From an uncultured Chlorobiaceae bacterium (GTDB lineage: Bacteria; Bacteroidota; Chlorobiia; Chlorobiales; Chlorobiaceae): a stretch of 57,960 nucleotides of DNA. A model generated the notes under the pieces. That model worked only from the letters and a program-made list of their open reading frames with translations, did not search any database and had not been told where the DNA came from. Both the position numbers and the translations under genes were made by a program. Below are positions 1-7,441 of the stretch, piece by piece (position 1 is the first letter of the stretch; each line of letters starts with the position of its first letter). Location: positions 1 to 57,960 of the forward strand of contig CAIPYV010000079.1 in assembly GCA_903869365.1 (NCBI GenBank), written 5' to 3'.

Positions 1-432
1 ATCATCCTGATGGAAGGCATCCGCGAACTCCTTGACAAGCTTTCAGCAAGTTCTGAACTTATGCTTGGCCTCCTGACCGGCAATTTCGAGGGATCAGGAC
101 GGCATAAATTGCTCCTTCCCGATATAAACCATTACTTTTCATTCGGTGCTTTCGCCGATGATGCAGCGAGTCGCAACGAACTGCCCCAGGTCGCTGTTGA
201 TAAAGCATACCAACTCACCGGGGAAAAATTTTCAGAACAGAATATCATCATTATTGGTGACACAGAACACGATATTGCCTGTGCAAGGGTAGTGAACGCA
301 AAATCTATAGCTGTAGCAACAGGTACCTATTCATCGGAGGAACTGAAAAAGCACAATCCGCACATTCTCTATGAAAACTTAACGGCGACCGATATTGTTA
401 TCAGTGAGATACTCCAATCCTCAATAAATTAA
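1..432 (+). CDS. HAD-family hydrolase (phosphoglycolate phosphatase-like), 5' truncated
   Basis: The frame is open from the first base, so the gene begins outside the window; the first Met at 10 is internal. What remains is the C-terminal two thirds of a haloacid dehalogenase-type phosphatase. HAD motif II is seen as LLTGN near residue 24 of the visible part, and motif IV as [11 protein letters not shown] near residue 85, with the acidic pair that holds Mg2+. The nucleophile Asp of motif I and most of the cap lie upstream. Family members dephosphorylate small phosphometabolites such as phosphoglycolate in the cytosol; the substrate cannot be read from this fragment. The stop is followed 10 bases later by nusB on the same strand, suggesting co-transcription. 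Confidence 0.8.
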   Translation: MILMEGIRELLDKLSASSELMLGLLTGNFEGSGRHKLLLPDINHYFSFGAFADDAASRNELPQVAVDKAYQLTGEKFSEQNIIIIGDTEHDIACARVVNAKSIAVATGTYSSEELKKHNPHILYENLTATDIVISEILQSSIN

Positions 433-442
433 CTGCTCTTTT

Positions 443-958
443 ATGAAGACCTACCGTCGACAAATACGTGAAAAGATTTTACAGGCACTCTATACCATTG
501 AAATAAGAGATACCGACATAGATTCTGCAGCAGGCTGGCTTTTGACCGAAGAGATTCTTGCTGACGGCAATGCAATGAAGTTTTTCAACACGCTCCTGAA
601 AAACATCAAGGAGCACATGGAAGAGATTGATCGTTACATTGTAAAGCACACCTTTAACTGGGATATGAGCCGTATCGCTATCATCGATAAAAATATCATT
701 CGGATGGCGCTGACGGAAATTCTCTATTGCGAGGATATTCCGCCAAAGGTGTCGATCAATGAGGCGATTGAAATAGCAAAAAAGTTTAACAGCACTGATA
801 AGAGCAGCAAGTTTGTCAATGGGATTCTTGACGCTATTTTTAATGACCTGAAAGCTGAAGGGAAAGTGCACAAAAATGGCAGAGGACTCATTGATCAGTC
901 GGTCGCCAAGCTTCAGAAAACTGAGAGCGACATTGAGAAAACTGAAATCGATACCTGA
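443..958 (+). CDS. nusB: Transcription antitermination factor NusB
   Basis: This 171-residue protein has the all-helical NusB fold signature: an N-terminal [13 protein letters not shown] helix, the central [20 protein letters not shown] segment, then [16 protein letters not shown] and [13 protein letters not shown] near the C-terminus. NusB binds boxA RNA with NusE (S10) and supports antitermination on rRNA operons. The last ~30 residues after the NusB core are charged and look like a lineage-specific tail. The gene starts 10 bases after the HAD gene and ends 5 bases before nth, so the three are probably one operon. The start ATG is the only one giving the full N-terminal helix. Confidence 0.95.
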   Translation: MKTYRRQIREKILQALYTIEIRDTDIDSAAGWLLTEEILADGNAMKFFNTLLKNIKEHMEEIDRYIVKHTFNWDMSRIAIIDKNIIRMALTEILYCEDIPPKVSINEAIEIAKKFNSTDKSSKFVNGILDAIFNDLKAEGKVHKNGRGLIDQSVAKLQKTESDIEKTEIDT

Positions 959-963
959 AGGGT

Positions 964-1602
964 ATGGGACTGACACCTGAAGAAAAAATAGTTTTTCTCA
1001 AGGAGGCTCTTGGGAATACATACCCGAATCCGAAAAGCGAACTGCAGTATGATAGTCCTTTTCAGCTGCTGGTGTCCACCATTATGGCTGCTCAGGCAAC
1101 CGACAGGCAGGTTAATATCATTACCAAGGAGTTGTTCAAGGTTGCTCCGGATGCTGAATGTATAAGCAGGATGGAGCTTGACACGGTCATCGGGTTTGTC
1201 CGTTCGATTAATTATTTCAACAATAAGGCTAAAAACATCCTCGAAGTCAGCAGAATATTGGTTGCCCGCTTTAACGGCAAGGTTCCTGAAACAAGGGAGG
1301 AGCTTGAAAGTCTGCCTGGAGTGGGTAGAAAAACGGCGAATGTTGTTTTAAGCAGCGCTTTTCACCAAGCGGTTATGCCGGTCGACACCCATGTGCACAG
1401 GGTGTCAAACAGAATAGGGCTGGTAAAGAGTGACAAGCCCGAGCAAACTGAAACGGAACTGATGAGGATCATCCCTGAAGCGTGGGTTATCGACTTTCAT
1501 CACTACCTGCTCTTGCACGGGCGTTACACGTGTAAAGCGAAAAGACCGGAATGCGGCAATTGCGTAGTCAAGAGCATCTGCGATTATCCGGCAAAAACCT
1601 AA
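964..1602 (+). CDS. nth: Endonuclease III (DNA glycosylase/AP lyase)
   Basis: This 212-residue base-excision repair enzyme removes oxidised pyrimidines and cleaves the abasic site. The helix-hairpin-helix LPGVGRKTANVV carries the catalytic Lys at residue 123, and the catalytic Asp lies in PVDTHVHR at about residue 141. Four cysteines at residues 190, 197, 200 and 206 have the C-x6-C-x2-C-x5-C spacing of the [4Fe-4S] cluster. Length matches the family. It follows nusB by 5 bases. Its 3' end overlaps the convergent hypothetical gene by 4 bases. Confidence 0.97.
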   Translation: MGLTPEEKIVFLKEALGNTYPNPKSELQYDSPFQLLVSTIMAAQATDRQVNIITKELFKVAPDAECISRMELDTVIGFVRSINYFNNKAKNILEVSRILVARFNGKVPETREELESLPGVGRKTANVVLSSAFHQAVMPVDTHVHRVSNRIGLVKSDKPEQTETELMRIIPEAWVIDFHHYLLLHGRYTCKAKRPECGNCVVKSICDYPAKT

Positions 1603-2066
1603 GCAAGTTCTACTTTACGGTCGACGGCATAGATCCACTCACCCTCCGGACGCTGCCGATTGCCGGCCCACAGTTCCAACGTCACCCCCTTTTCTGAATC
1701 TCCCTGAGATGTGAATATTTCAACCTGGTAGTAGAGTTCATCGAGCAGATCGTCCCAAACATTGTCGAGGGTGAGGCCTTCATCCAGATAGGCCTGACCA
1801 GGTTTCAGAGCAGGGGGAGTATGAGTGTCGGACTGAAAATAGTCGCTGATATAGATAAAGCTGTCGGGCATGAGGAAACCTGCCCTGAAGGTGCCGCGTA
1901 GGCGCTGAACGCCGGGAACTTCAATCCAGAATTCAAGATGGGTGTTAGCATTGAGCTTGCCGTCGCCTGAGAGCTTTTCAAGCAACTGCTGTGTGGTTTG
2001 ACGAATGAGGATTTTGTTTTCAGCAGAAAGCTCATTCATTTTGAAGTCTGGAGTATGGTCACGCAT
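1599..2066 (-). CDS. Hypothetical protein, 155 aa
   Basis: I do not recognise this family. The protein is acidic and soluble, with no signal peptide or membrane segment. It starts with a helical stretch (residues 10-35) and continues with alternating strands rich in aromatic residues (FWIEVPGVQRLRGTFRAGF, then DSFIYISDYF), suggesting a compact alpha+beta domain. An internal ATG (MNELSAENK, residue 11) is an alternative start. It is convergent with nth and lies downstream of the pabB-pabC fusion on the same strand, separated by a perfect 20-bp palindrome. Coding status is supported by length, composition and the close fit between neighbours; function is unknown. Confidence 0.6.
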   Translation of the reverse strand: MRDHTPDFKMNELSAENKILIRQTTQQLLEKLSGDGKLNANTHLEFWIEVPGVQRLRGTFRAGFLMPDSFIYISDYFQSDTHTPPALKPGQAYLDEGLTLDNVWDDLLDELYYQVEIFTSQGDSEKGVTLELWAGNRQRPEGEWIYAVDRKVELA

Positions 2067-2133
2067 GGTGTTGATCGGTCAGGTTTTTTAGTGGATTACT
2101 CTTACAAATATAGTGTTCTTTTTTGAGAAGGAA

Positions 2134-2180
2134 ATAGGGTTTATAGGTCTTATAGGACGTATAAGACCTATAAACCCTAT
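2134..2180. repeat. Perfect 20-bp inverted repeat with 7-base loop
   Basis: The arm at 2134-2153 is the exact reverse complement of 2161-2180, with loop AGGACGT. The right arm contains the stop codon of the pabB-pabC fusion (2177-2179). The stem is AT-rich and contains repeated TATAGG/CCTATA words. There is no clean T-run on either side, so it is not a textbook terminator, but as RNA it would form a long hairpin at the 3' end of the pabBC message. A related CCTATAGG-type word occurs near 26,185. Confidence 0.8.
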
Positions 2181-4018
2181 AATGATAGGTGATTGCCGGT
2201 GAACACTGCCTGCCTTATGCCGCGGACTGAGTTTGTTATGTAGATGGTGTCGGCGGAGAGGATGTCGGGGAGGGTCAGCGCCTGAACGTGTGCAAAAGGG
2301 CGAGTATTGAGGAAGTATTGGCGATAAATGCCGTTGAGAAGGCCGGAGCTGATTGGTGGAGTATAAAAATGGCGGCCTTTACGGATAAAGAGATTGCTTA
2401 TTGCCCCTTCGGTAACTTCTCCGTTTTCATTGAGAAAAAGGAGTTCGTCGTAGCCTTTTTGGCGTGCCAGGCTGTAGCCAGTGTCGTAAAGTTCTCTTGA
2501 GGTGGTTTTGTGGTAGAGAAGGGTTCGTGATGAATCGGTTCTGTGAGCGGCCAGACAGAGGCGGAGTGGTTCGCTGGTATGTTGAACCTCGATCGATTGA
2601 TAGTCGAGGCTGAAGTCGCCTTGAAATGAGAGGGTGAGCTTGACTTTGAAGCGATTGCCTGAAGGGCGAAGTTCCTCTTCAAGCAGCATCAAGATCATGC
2701 TGGCTGCATCGTGATCACAAGGATATCCCAAGATCATGGCTGATGATGCAAGACGGTCAAGATGAGAATCAAGCCAAAGATAACTTCCGGCCCATAGCAT
2801 ACTTTCAAAGAGTGCACCATGCGAAGTGCTGGCGTCAGCAAGAATTTTTGCTTTAAGCCGGCACTCCTGATACTCGTCTTGGGGATCGGAGTCCCAGACT
2901 ATTCCACTGCCTGAGCCATAGACTCCTTTGCCTGCTGACATCTCAACGGTTCTGATTGCCACGTTAAAGACCATGTCGCCATCGGGCATGATGAATCCGA
3001 TTGTCCCTGTATAGATTGCTCTTGGTTCTGTTTCAAGGGTTTGAATGAGTTTCATTGCTTTTATTTTAGGCGCTCCCGTTACTGATCCGGAAGGATAAAT
3101 CGCTTCGAACAGCTCGTAAAGCCCGATATTCTCTCTCTGTTCACCCCGGATTGTTGAAACCATCTGATGAAGGGTCGGGTAGGTTTCGGTTGCAAACAAC
3201 TTTTCGGCTATGATTGAACCCGGGCGGCATATCCTGCCGAGGTCATTGCGCAAAAGATCGACAATCATGAGATTTTCAGCGCGGTTTTTCTGGCATTGAG
3301 TGAGCCCTTCTTTTAATAAAGTATCCTCTTCGACACTTCTTCCTCGCGGAGCAGTTCCCTTCATCGGCATGGTTTCAAGAGCCATGCCGCGTTTTGTAAA
3401 AAAAAGCTCAGGCGAAAAGGAGAGAATAGTGCGTTCTCCGGTGTTAAGGAAGGCGGTATAGGAGGCGGGTTGTGCCCCTCGCATTGCGCAGAAAAGAGCT
3501 GATGCAGTGCCGCTGAAGTTGAAGCGGTTACGCCCGGTAAAGTTCACCTGATAGACATTTCCTGCGGCAATCTGCTCTTTGATCACCCTGATCTTTGCTT
3601 GATACTCTTCACTGGATAGATTGAAGGATGCCATGCCGGGTGCAGCTGATGGATGTTCAGAAAAGAGTTCCTCAACTGACTTCTCTGAATAATGCTCCGG
3701 TTCTCTGTACACTCCAAACCAGGCAAGCGGTGAAGAGAAAACCGTTGCGGGATCAACTGAAAAAAGAGTCGGTTCAAATCCATAACCAACTTCATAACTC
3801 AGCCATCCTGCAAGAAAATATTGTGCGGCAAGTTTTTCCTCGAGCGTCAGGAAAAATCTTTCCAGGTCAGAAAGTGAGTAAAGCAATATCACTTCAACTG
3901 GATCAGAAAAAAGCAGTGCCCCGCAACGTAACCCTTTACAGAATGCAGATTCAAACCAAAGGGAACCCTCTTTTGTAAGAGTATCGGCGAACTGTTGAGT
4001 GGCTGCCGATGGTTCCAT
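2177..4018 (-). CDS. pabB: Aminodeoxychorismate synthase component I / lyase fusion (PabB-PabC)
   Basis: This 613-residue fusion makes p-aminobenzoate for folate. Residues ~1-370 are the chorismate-binding PabB part: the PMKGTAPRGRS segment, ENLMIVDLLRNDLGRI, and YPSGSVTGAPKIKAM with the invariant GAPK. Residues ~400-613 are a class IV PLP aminotransferase-fold lyase (PabC); the stretch YHKTTSRELYD carries the likely PLP lysine, followed by LLFLNENGEVTEGAISNLF. Such fusions are common in several bacterial phyla. The glutamine amidotransferase PabA is not in this window. The gene starts 1 base after the Ppx/GppA stop on the same strand, so the two are tightly linked. Confidence 0.92.
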   Translation of the reverse strand: MEPSAATQQFADTLTKEGSLWFESAFCKGLRCGALLFSDPVEVILLYSLSDLERFFLTLEEKLAAQYFLAGWLSYEVGYGFEPTLFSVDPATVFSSPLAWFGVYREPEHYSEKSVEELFSEHPSAAPGMASFNLSSEEYQAKIRVIKEQIAAGNVYQVNFTGRNRFNFSGTASALFCAMRGAQPASYTAFLNTGERTILSFSPELFFTKRGMALETMPMKGTAPRGRSVEEDTLLKEGLTQCQKNRAENLMIVDLLRNDLGRICRPGSIIAEKLFATETYPTLHQMVSTIRGEQRENIGLYELFEAIYPSGSVTGAPKIKAMKLIQTLETEPRAIYTGTIGFIMPDGDMVFNVAIRTVEMSAGKGVYGSGSGIVWDSDPQDEYQECRLKAKILADASTSHGALFESMLWAGSYLWLDSHLDRLASSAMILGYPCDHDAASMILMLLEEELRPSGNRFKVKLTLSFQGDFSLDYQSIEVQHTSEPLRLCLAAHRTDSSRTLLYHKTTSRELYDTGYSLARQKGYDELLFLNENGEVTEGAISNLFIRKGRHFYTPPISSGLLNGIYRQYFLNTRPFAHVQALTLPDILSADTIYITNSVRGIRQAVFTGNHLSL

Positions 4019-4019
4019 A

Positions 4020-5579
4020 TCAGGGTGCTTCGATGATAATTGTTTTTTGGAGAACCGTTTCCATCCATGATTTCAGCAGTTTTGCTGACCAGATTTCAAT
4101 ATCAGGCTCAAAGAGTGGTTTGAGATGCAGGGTAATCACACTTCCTTTCACGGTGGCATAAACCTTCTGGATGTTCTGCCGATGGCCGCGTTCAAGACCG
4201 TTCGCGAGACGGATAATACCAGAGAGCACATCAACCGCTCTTTTCTGCGGAGGTTTGAGGAGGCTGTATGACGTATGCTTCTCTGAAGGGGGGGATTTGC
4301 GGTGATAGCGCGCTACATGGGCAATAATTTCTATTTCTGATGGAGAAAATCCGCGAAGTTCGCCATTAAGGATGATATACTGACTATGTTTGTGATGTGA
4401 AGAGATGGAAATAAAAGAACCGATGTTATGCAGAAGCGAGGCGCATTCGAGTAATTCCCGATAGGGTGCTTCAAGATGGTGCAACGATGCCAGACTGTCG
4501 AACAGCTGCAGGGAGAGTGTGGCAACATGCTCTGAGTGTTTGCGATTCCAGTCGCAACGACAACCGAGATCATAAACGCTTTCCTTACGGATATCAATCT
4601 CAAAATCATGCTCCTGCTCACTCGATGTATTGAAGCGATCCTTAAGATAGTGAAGCACCATACCCTCACGAAGGGCATAATCGGACACTACAATTTCATT
4701 GAGATTGAAAATCCTGAAAATCATATCAACAAGAATCATCCCCGGGACAATCAAATCGACCCTGTTGGCGTCAAGACCGGTAAATTTTCTGCGTTCAGCG
4801 GAGTTGAGAGGAATAAGAGCTGTGTAGAGTGCCTGAAACTCTTTTCGGGTAAAGAGACTGTTGTTGAGTGATGTTTTGTTCACGCTGCCATTCATTGAAC
4901 AGATCATACGGGCGATATTCTGGGCCGTCCCGGAAGAGGCTATGGCACGTGTCACTTTCAACCTGGATGCTTTTGCGACAGCGGTGACCATTTCTGCCGA
5001 AAAAAACTGTTCAAGCATTTTGATATCATGACGGGCAATCGGATCGGTAAATACAAACCTTTCACACATTCTGGCAACGCCTATTTTACGGCTCTCAAGA
5101 AGTTGCACTCCCTTATTGTTTGCAATAATAAACTCAACAGACCCTCCTCCTATATCAAAAAGAAGATCATAAGTTTTAGCGATTTTAACGGCGTTACGAA
5201 CCCCGTAATAGATAAACTCTGCCTCCTCTCTCCCTGATATAACCCTGACGTTGAGACCGGTTTCATCTCTAATCATCTGAAGAAAATCAACCTGGTTTTT
5301 TGCTTCCCGGATGGCGCTGGTAGCAAATGCAATAATGTTTTCCGGTGCAACACCATGGTGAGCGGCAAGTACAAGAAAATTTTTCAATGCTGCAATACCC
5401 GATTGCATCGCCCCTTCATCAAGCATTTTTGTTGAAATACTCCCTCGACCAATGCAAATCATATTTTTGACACGATCAATCTCAACAATCCCCTTCCCCC
5501 TGCTCTCCTCGACAATGATCATGTGGAAGGAGTTGGTGCCGAGATCGATAGCTGCTATTCTCAATTTTTCAGTGGTCAT
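4020..5579 (-). CDS. Ppx/GppA-family phosphatase with C-terminal HD-type domain
   Basis: Residues ~1-300 form an ASKHA-fold exopolyphosphatase/pppGpp phosphohydrolase: AAIDLGTNSFHMIIVE (phosphate 1 loop), ATSAIREAKN with the catalytic Glu region, and LLFDIGGGSVEFII (phosphate 2 loop). The rest resembles the HD-like C-terminal domain of long Ppx enzymes (ASLLHNIGSFI, HHKHSQYIILN). Its role is polyphosphate or pppGpp hydrolysis in the cytosol. The open frame extends to a TTG at 5606, but the ATG at 5579 begins directly before the conserved core and is preferred. A Rel/SpoT enzyme is encoded at ~37-39 kb, so both ends of alarmone metabolism are present. Confidence 0.9.
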   Translation of the reverse strand: MTTEKLRIAAIDLGTNSFHMIIVEESRGKGIVEIDRVKNMICIGRGSISTKMLDEGAMQSGIAALKNFLVLAAHHGVAPENIIAFATSAIREAKNQVDFLQMIRDETGLNVRVISGREEAEFIYYGVRNAVKIAKTYDLLFDIGGGSVEFIIANNKGVQLLESRKIGVARMCERFVFTDPIARHDIKMLEQFFSAEMVTAVAKASRLKVTRAIASSGTAQNIARMICSMNGSVNKTSLNNSLFTRKEFQALYTALIPLNSAERRKFTGLDANRVDLIVPGMILVDMIFRIFNLNEIVVSDYALREGMVLHYLKDRFNTSSEQEHDFEIDIRKESVYDLGCRCDWNRKHSEHVATLSLQLFDSLASLHHLEAPYRELLECASLLHNIGSFISISSHHKHSQYIILNGELRGFSPSEIEIIAHVARYHRKSPPSEKHTSYSLLKPPQKRAVDVLSGIIRLANGLERGHRQNIQKVYATVKGSVITLHLKPLFEPDIEIWSAKLLKSWMETVLQKTIIIEAP

Positions 5580-5642
5580 ACCAATAGTCAGAAGGTGATT
5601 TAACAAAGAGATACAAAATACATGTTTTGATACCGAAAAGGA

Positions 5643-5691
5643 AGTGCTGAAAGATTAGTGCTGATTACTGAGTTCTTAGTGCTGAGTTTTG
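5643..5691. repeat. Heptanucleotide array (AGTGCTG type), intergenic
   Basis: Seven consecutive 7-base units in perfect register: AGTGCTG, AAAGATT, AGTGCTG, ATTACTG, AGTTCTT, AGTGCTG, AGTTTTG. Three units are identical and the others share the A.T..TG frame. It lies in the 222-bp interval between the divergent Ppx/GppA and SEC59-type genes. The same unit recurs inside the gene at 7442-9505. The design resembles the STRR heptamer repeats known from cyanobacteria. Confidence 0.8.
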
Positions 5692-5801
5692 GTGGCTGTT
5701 TCTCTTGAGGAGTTTTCGGTGTATATTCTGGGCTGATATCTGTTGATAGCCTGGTGTTTCGGTTGTTACTTCTTTTTTGATTTGTAGACTGTTTTTTTGC
5801 T

Positions 5802-6455
5802 ATGAAAAAAATCGACCGTTTGAAACTTCGTTATGAAGTTGCAAGAAAAGCCATTCATCTTTCGTCCATTTCGATTCCGGTGATCTATTATTTTATCACC
5901 AGGGAGATCGCTCTGCTTTTGCTTGTTCCGCTTTTTGCGGGTTTTTTTCTGGTTGACTTGCTTAAAAATTTTTATCCGCCTGTCGCAAAATGGTACCACA
6001 GCACGTTTGACGCTATGCTGAGAAACCATGAACTTGAAAAAAAACCTTATCTGAATGGAGCTACCTACATTACCATGGGTGCACTTCTTCTGGTACTTTT
6101 TTTTCCTAAAATTATTGTCATTGCATCTTTTTCGATGGTTTCAATTTCAGATACCTTTGCGGCAATTATCGGAAAAGCGTTTGGAAAACACCGGTTTGGT
6201 GAGAAAAGCGTGGAGGGAAGTCTTGCTTTTTTTATTTCTTCAGTGATTATTGTTGCCATTGTGCCGGAGATTAATGTGTTTATCGGCTGTGTCATGGCAC
6301 TTGCGGCCACTTTAACCGAGGCTTTTATTGTGCGTATCGGCAGCTTCAAGATTGATGACAACCTTTCCATTCCACTGGTAAGCGCTTCGGTCGGTTTGCT
6401 CTGCTATATGCTTGTCATGCCTGAACAAATTCCATTCCTTTCCATTTGCCGATAG
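5802..6455 (+). CDS. SEC59/DGK1/VTE5-type membrane lipid kinase
   Basis: This 217-residue integral membrane protein has about six to seven hydrophobic segments. The N-terminal RKAIHLSSISIPVIYYFI and the later SISDTFAAIIGKAFGKHRFG followed by KSVEGSLAFF are the hallmark motifs of the CTP-dependent dolichol kinase/diacylglycerol kinase/phytol kinase family, often mislabelled phosphatidate cytidylyltransferase. Family chemistry is phosphorylation of a prenol or diacylglycerol at the membrane. In a chlorophyll-bearing organism a phytol or farnesol salvage role is attractive but is only inference. It is followed 20 bases later by tsaC on the same strand. Confidence 0.8.
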   Translation: MKKIDRLKLRYEVARKAIHLSSISIPVIYYFITREIALLLLVPLFAGFFLVDLLKNFYPPVAKWYHSTFDAMLRNHELEKKPYLNGATYITMGALLLVLFFPKIIVIASFSMVSISDTFAAIIGKAFGKHRFGEKSVEGSLAFFISSVIIVAIVPEINVFIGCVMALAATLTEAFIVRIGSFKIDDNLSIPLVSASVGLLCYMLVMPEQIPFLSICR

Positions 6456-6475
6456 GTGTTCTCTAAAAATAGATC

Positions 6476-7423
6476 ATGCAGACCACTCTTACCGATTCAG
6501 CTGAAGTAGCCGCCGATTTCCTTAACTCGGGCGGAGTTGTTGCGTTTCCTACAGAAACGGTCTATGGACTGGGTGCTGGCATCTGCCATCCTGAAGCGAT
6601 CAGAAAGGTCTTTCGGGCAAAAGGCCGTCCCGGGGATAACCCTTTGATCGTTCATATTTATAACCTTGAGCAGTTGGCTGATGTTGCTGCTGAGATTAAT
6701 GGGAATGCAAGGGTACTGATTGAAAGGTTTTTTCCTGGTCCTCTTACTCTTGTGCTGAAAAAAAATCCACTTGTGCCTGATTCTGTTACTGCCGGTCTTG
6801 AGAGTGTCGGAGTCCGATGCCCGGCAAACCTTGTCGCTCGGGAGTTTCTCAGTTATTGTTCCTGTCCGGTTGCTGCTCCTTCAGCAAATCTTTCGGGGCT
6901 GCCAAGCGCTACAAGCTGGGAATCGGTCTATGAGGATCTTAATGGAAAGATTGACTGCGTGCTTCGGGGAAAGCCGAGTGCTATTGGCCTTGAATCGACC
7001 ATTGTCGAGTGTTCAGGCTCTGTGCCGATTCTGCTCCGGGCTGGTGCCATAACCCTTGAACAATTGCAGGCGGTTCTGCCTGAAATAAGAGTGCATGTGA
7101 TCACCGATGCGGAGGAAGCACCGAAAAGCCCTGGTTTGAAATATCCCCATTATGCGCCCAAAGCATCGATTCTCTTTTGCAGTCCCAATGAAAGCGTCTT
7201 GATCGAACCTTCTTCTGCTTATATCGGTCTATCGGAGCCGCCTGAAGGTGTTTCGCTGTTCAGGATCTGCCTGAATCTTGAGGAGTACGGCCGGGAGCTC
7301 TTCAGTTTTTTCCGCCACTGTGATGCTCAAGGCATCAAGGTGATTTACTGTGAACTGCCTGCAAATTGTGGACTCGGCAGAGCGATACGGGATAGACTTC
7401 TGAGGGCATCGGGGAGGCATTAA
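6476..7423 (+). CDS. tsaC: L-threonylcarbamoyladenylate synthase (Sua5/YrdC type)
   Basis: This 315-residue enzyme makes threonylcarbamoyl-AMP from Thr, bicarbonate and ATP for the t6A37 modification of ANN-decoding tRNAs. The YrdC domain (residues ~1-205) has FPTETVYGLGAG, the KAKGRPGDNPLIVHI nucleotide/phosphate-binding block and APSANLSGLPSATS. The C-terminal ~100 residues after SPGLKYPHYAPKA are the Sua5 domain, making this the long Sua5 rather than the short TsaC form. The start ATG at 6476 is the only good candidate. It is convergent with the envelope-protein gene. Confidence 0.95.
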   Translation: MQTTLTDSAEVAADFLNSGGVVAFPTETVYGLGAGICHPEAIRKVFRAKGRPGDNPLIVHIYNLEQLADVAAEINGNARVLIERFFPGPLTLVLKKNPLVPDSVTAGLESVGVRCPANLVAREFLSYCSCPVAAPSANLSGLPSATSWESVYEDLNGKIDCVLRGKPSAIGLESTIVECSGSVPILLRAGAITLEQLQAVLPEIRVHVITDAEEAPKSPGLKYPHYAPKASILFCSPNESVLIEPSSAYIGLSEPPEGVSLFRICLNLEEYGRELFSFFRHCDAQGIKVIYCELPANCGLGRAIRDRLLRASGRH

Positions 7424-7430
7424 CCTCCCC
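7411..7430. terminator. GC-rich hairpin between convergent genes
   Basis: A 7-bp stem GGGGAGG (7411-7417) / CCTCCCC (7424-7430) with loop CATTAA spans the tsaC stop codon. It lies exactly between two convergent genes, where a bidirectional terminator is expected. There is no T-run after it, so intrinsic termination is only a possibility. Confidence 0.4.
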
Positions 7431-7441
7431 CTGTGATGTGT

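Noticed and set aside
479-976. Long antisense open frame opposite nusB
   Set aside because: NusB on the plus strand is a clear family match; the antisense frame has no recognisable motifs.
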